Origin: Desulfonatronospira sp.
GTDB lineage: Bacteria > Desulfobacterota > Desulfovibrionia > Desulfovibrionales > Desulfonatronovibrionaceae
NCBI GenBank assembly: GCA_003563255.1
Contig: PWSL01000391.1
Location: forward strand, 1-6,512
Reading direction: 5' to 3'
DNA: 6,512 nucleotides
Shown: piece after piece, positions 5,018 to 6,512 of the stretch
Position numbering within the stretch: position 1 is the first letter of the stretch
How the letters are laid out: every line of letters starts with the position of its first letter
Program-made: the position numbers and the translations under genes
The notes under the pieces: generated by a model
The model's input: the letters and a program-made list of their open reading frames with translations, nothing else
Database searches by the model: none
Told to the model about the DNA's origin: nothing

Positions 5018-5377
5018 ATGGGCTCACAAGTAATTGCTGCCTGTAAATGCGGCGCTAATGCCATTATACTGATTGGCGGCGGTATGTTTAATTTTATGGA
5101 GACCTGCTATTTTCCCTGTATGTGTAAGGGCTGTCACGAAGTCGTCCAGGCGAATCTTCTTGCCAAGGAGGCAAGATGCCCCCAGTGCCGGGCGCGTAAT
5201 CCAATTCCTTATGATGACCCTCGGCTACTGGGAGAGCCGGGGAGTTACCATGTAGCAGAATGGAGAATGACTGATAAACTTGACAGAGATCTTGTTCTCA
5301 CTGATGGCAAGTACATGTGCCCCAAGTGCGGCAAAATGTCCCTTGGTTTCCGCGACAGTGGCCTGTGCTGGGATTAA
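5018..5377 (+). CDS. Conserved zinc-ribbon protein of unknown function
   Basis: This 119-residue protein has eleven cysteines, mostly in metal-binding pairs: C9-x-C11, C36-x-x-C39, C54-x-x-C57 and C101-x-x-C104, with C30, C34 and C117 in addition. Between them are a conserved-looking IGGGMFNFMETCYFP segment and IPYDDPRL, and the protein ends SGLCWD. Four knuckles suggest two zinc ribbons, for example C9/C11 with C36/C39 and C54/C57 with C101/C104, but the pairing is a guess. Similar small cysteine-rich proteins act as nucleic-acid-binding or protein-docking modules, and nothing here shows which. The start is set by AGGAG at 5006-5010, 7 nt before ATG. It sits 24 nt after the TubC-N-like gene and 18 nt before the next, so the three are probably co-transcribed. 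Confidence 0.8.
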   Translation: MGSQVIAACKCGANAIILIGGGMFNFMETCYFPCMCKGCHEVVQANLLAKEARCPQCRARNPIPYDDPRLLGEPGSYHVAEWRMTDKLDRDLVLTDGKYMCPKCGKMSLGFRDSGLCWD

Positions 5378-5395
5378 ACCAGGAGAAAACCTGCC

Positions 5396-6064
5396 TTGAC
5401 CAGAATTTACATCCCCGCCACAAGTGCAGAGCAATGGGCTCAGTTCCTGGCTGAGCCCGCCAGACAGTGGCGTAAAGGCTATTCAGCCCGCACTCTCGCT
5501 TATTCTTGGCAAGATGCTGAGGGCTTTCCAGATGAGGTTGGAGCAGTCCTCGGGTCAAAATTCCCTGCGGCGGAGATGTTGCTTGCTTTTCCGGAGCACC
5601 AGGTTCCACTACCTGCTGACTCTCGTCCTTCGCAAAACGATATCTGGGTTCTTGCCCGTTCCCAGGGAGAGCTCATTTCCATAGCGGTAGAGGGCAAAGT
5701 TTCCGAGTCATTCGGCCCCACGATACAGGAGTGGCAGGCCCAGTCCAGCCCGGGCAAGACAGCTCGCCTTGAGTTTCTGCAAAGGCTGCTTGAGCTGGAC
5801 ACAGTCCCCCTCTCCATCCGCTATCAGCTTTTGCACCGCACAGCATCGGCCCTCATTGAGGCCCAGAGATTCAACGCTCAGCATGCCGTCATGCTGGTCC
5901 ACTCTTTTAGCCAGTCCCATGAAGGCTTCCAGGACTATGCGGCTTTTGCCGAACTCATGTGCGGCAGCGCAAGCAAAGACAGCTTGACTTCAGTAGGCTC
6001 TCGTTCCGGTGCATCACTTCATCTTGCCTGGGTGCAGGGCAACCCCGCCAGCCTCAGCAGATAA
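5396..6064 (+). CDS. DUF6946-like protein, possible nuclease fold
   Basis: This is a 222-residue protein with a TTG start, supported by AGGAG (5381-5385), 10 nt upstream. Recognisable blocks in order: W...FLAEPARQWRKGYSA (residues 14-31), PLPADSRPSQNDIWVLAR (71-88), SIAVEGKV.ESFGPTI.EW (95-113), LRY-type IRYQLLHRTASALIEAQRF (141-159) and AVMLVHSFS (164-172). I recall this block order from an uncharacterised family, DUF6946. Asp82, followed by Glu99-Gly-Lys101 on a strand, is the D...E-x-K arrangement of PD-(D/E)XK nucleases, so a nuclease fold is possible but not shown. It is the last gene of the three-gene cluster and converges on the DUF499-like gene. Confidence 0.8.
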   Translation: MTRIYIPATSAEQWAQFLAEPARQWRKGYSARTLAYSWQDAEGFPDEVGAVLGSKFPAAEMLLAFPEHQVPLPADSRPSQNDIWVLARSQGELISIAVEGKVSESFGPTIQEWQAQSSPGKTARLEFLQRLLELDTVPLSIRYQLLHRTASALIEAQRFNAQHAVMLVHSFSQSHEGFQDYAAFAELMCGSASKDSLTSVGSRSGASLHLAWVQGNPASLSR

Positions 6065-6114
6065 AAGAGAGTACCCCTGCACTCGACTCTGTAATTCATC
6101 GATCAGTTTTTACC

Positions 6115-6140
6115 CTGATTCTGGCATCCAGTAAAATCAG
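6115..6140. terminator. Hairpin between convergent genes, possible terminator
   Basis: CTGATT-CTGG (6115-6124) pairs with CCAG (6128-6131) and AATCAG (6135-6140), with a 3-nt loop and a TAA bulge. It lies about midway between the two convergent stop codons, where a shared terminator would be expected. No T-run follows on either strand, so the terminator call is weak. Confidence 0.3.
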
Positions 6141-6168
6141 CACCCTGAAACCATGCTCACCGCTGCAT

Positions 6169-6512
6169 CTACTCCTCTTCAAACTCAGCACTGGAAAAAT
6201 TGAGGGTTCCGCAGTTCTCTCTGACCGCCCTCTGGGTGCTTTCGTCAAAACCATCTGACAGTTCCGCTTCGATATCCAGGCGCAGCTTGACCTTTGCCCC
6301 GGGGCTGGCAGTAAGCCGACTGACGACTTCTCCATGGATGGTATCGAAGTCCATACGTCCTGTATGCGGGTCCAGTTCGACTGTTCCAAAGAACCGCTTT
6401 TTGACTGCTTTAGGTTTTGGACCTGGACCTGGACCTGGTTCAGGATCAGGATCAGGATCTGGACCTGGTTCAGGATTTGGACCTGGACCTGGACCGGGAG
6501 GCGTGATAAGAA
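6169..6512 (-). CDS. C-terminal part of a DUF499-type ATPase (partial)
   Basis: The minus-strand frame is open from the window edge to TAG at 6169-6171, giving about 114 residues. Order: a Pro-rich low-complexity linker (repeats of PGP, PDPD, PEP), then KKRFFGTVELDPHTGRM, then GEVVSRLTASPGAKVKLRLDIEAELSDGFDE, ending RAVRENCGTLNFSSAEFEEE. The block RFFG.VELDP...., a G..VK....IEAE strand and the terminal ENC.TL.F.S..FE.E is the C-terminus I associate with DUF499-family P-loop ATPases, large proteins of anti-phage loci that usually partner a DNA methylase or appear in PglZ-containing systems. The ATPase core lies outside the window. A start at ATG 6354 would discard the conserved RFFGTVELDP block, so it is not the true start. 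Confidence 0.75.
   Translation of the reverse strand, partial: LITPPGPGPGPNPEPGPDPDPDPEPGPGPGPKPKAVKKRFFGTVELDPHTGRMDFDTIHGEVVSRLTASPGAKVKLRLDIEAELSDGFDESTQRAVRENCGTLNFSSAEFEEE
6419..6498. repeat. Degenerate 6-nt tandem repeats coding the Pro-rich linker
   Basis: Units of GGACCT, GGATCA, GGATCT and GGTTCA alternate across about 80 nt in phase with the minus-strand DUF499-like gene, giving Pro-Gly, Pro-Asp and Pro-Glu dipeptides. Length change by slippage would keep the reading frame and only alter linker length. Confidence 0.7.

Noticed and set aside
5298..5817. Minus-strand frames of 103 and 105 codons
   Set aside because: They are antisense to the zinc-ribbon and DUF6946-like genes, which have clear motifs and ribosome binding sites.
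5959..6258. Plus-strand frame of 99 codons crossing the convergent gap
   Set aside because: It overlaps both convergent genes in wrong frames and shows no domain pattern.

Overview
The window looks like an accessory (defence-island-like) stretch of a Gram-negative bacterial chromosome. Palindromic repeats built on a TGGAGCCTGGGAAC core, moderate GC content in the genes, and the protein types present would fit a Desulfobacterota-like organism, but this taxonomic guess is weak. No RNA genes and no cas genes are visible.

Layout. Positions 1-210 hold interspersed palindromic repeats. At 227-452 (minus) there is a remnant of a PglZ-domain protein (BREX-type phage defence). It is joined head-to-head, at about 447-455, to the C-terminal remnant of a phage-type AAA ATPase (447-1031, plus). 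An AT-rich leader (1080-1306) then leads into a CRISPR array (1307-2786) of 18 repeats of about 36 nt and 17 spacers, read left to right. Repeat 12 is split by a 218-bp miniature inverted-repeat element (2123-2340) flanked by a perfect 9-bp target duplication.

The most striking observation is that spacer 3 (1486-1522) is a perfect 37/37 reverse-complement match to the right end of that inserted element (2290-2326). The array therefore carries a spacer against a mobile element and also carries the element itself. The candidate protospacer is flanked on its 5' side by CCA.

After the array come a small protein fragment (2852-3016) with a decayed second copy at 4485-4553, a small putative motility-type protein (3179-3433) with a sigma28-like promoter candidate, and an AT-rich gene with PD-(D/E)XK-nuclease-like motifs (3540-4262). 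A possible 49-residue ORF (4311-4460) follows. Next is a compact, higher-GC, three-gene plus-strand cluster: a TubC-N-like small protein (4709-4993), a multi-cysteine zinc-ribbon protein (5018-5377) and a DUF6946-like protein with its own E-x-K motif (5396-6064). The window ends inside a convergent minus-strand gene whose C-terminus resembles DUF499 defence ATPases (6169-6512, partial).

How the parts fit. The window mixes apparently intact genes with debris of older ones (pglZ, a phage ATPase, a duplicated unknown protein tail). PglZ and DUF499-type ATPases are both known from anti-phage systems, and the CRISPR array lies between them. All family assignments are from recognised sequence patterns, not from database searches.
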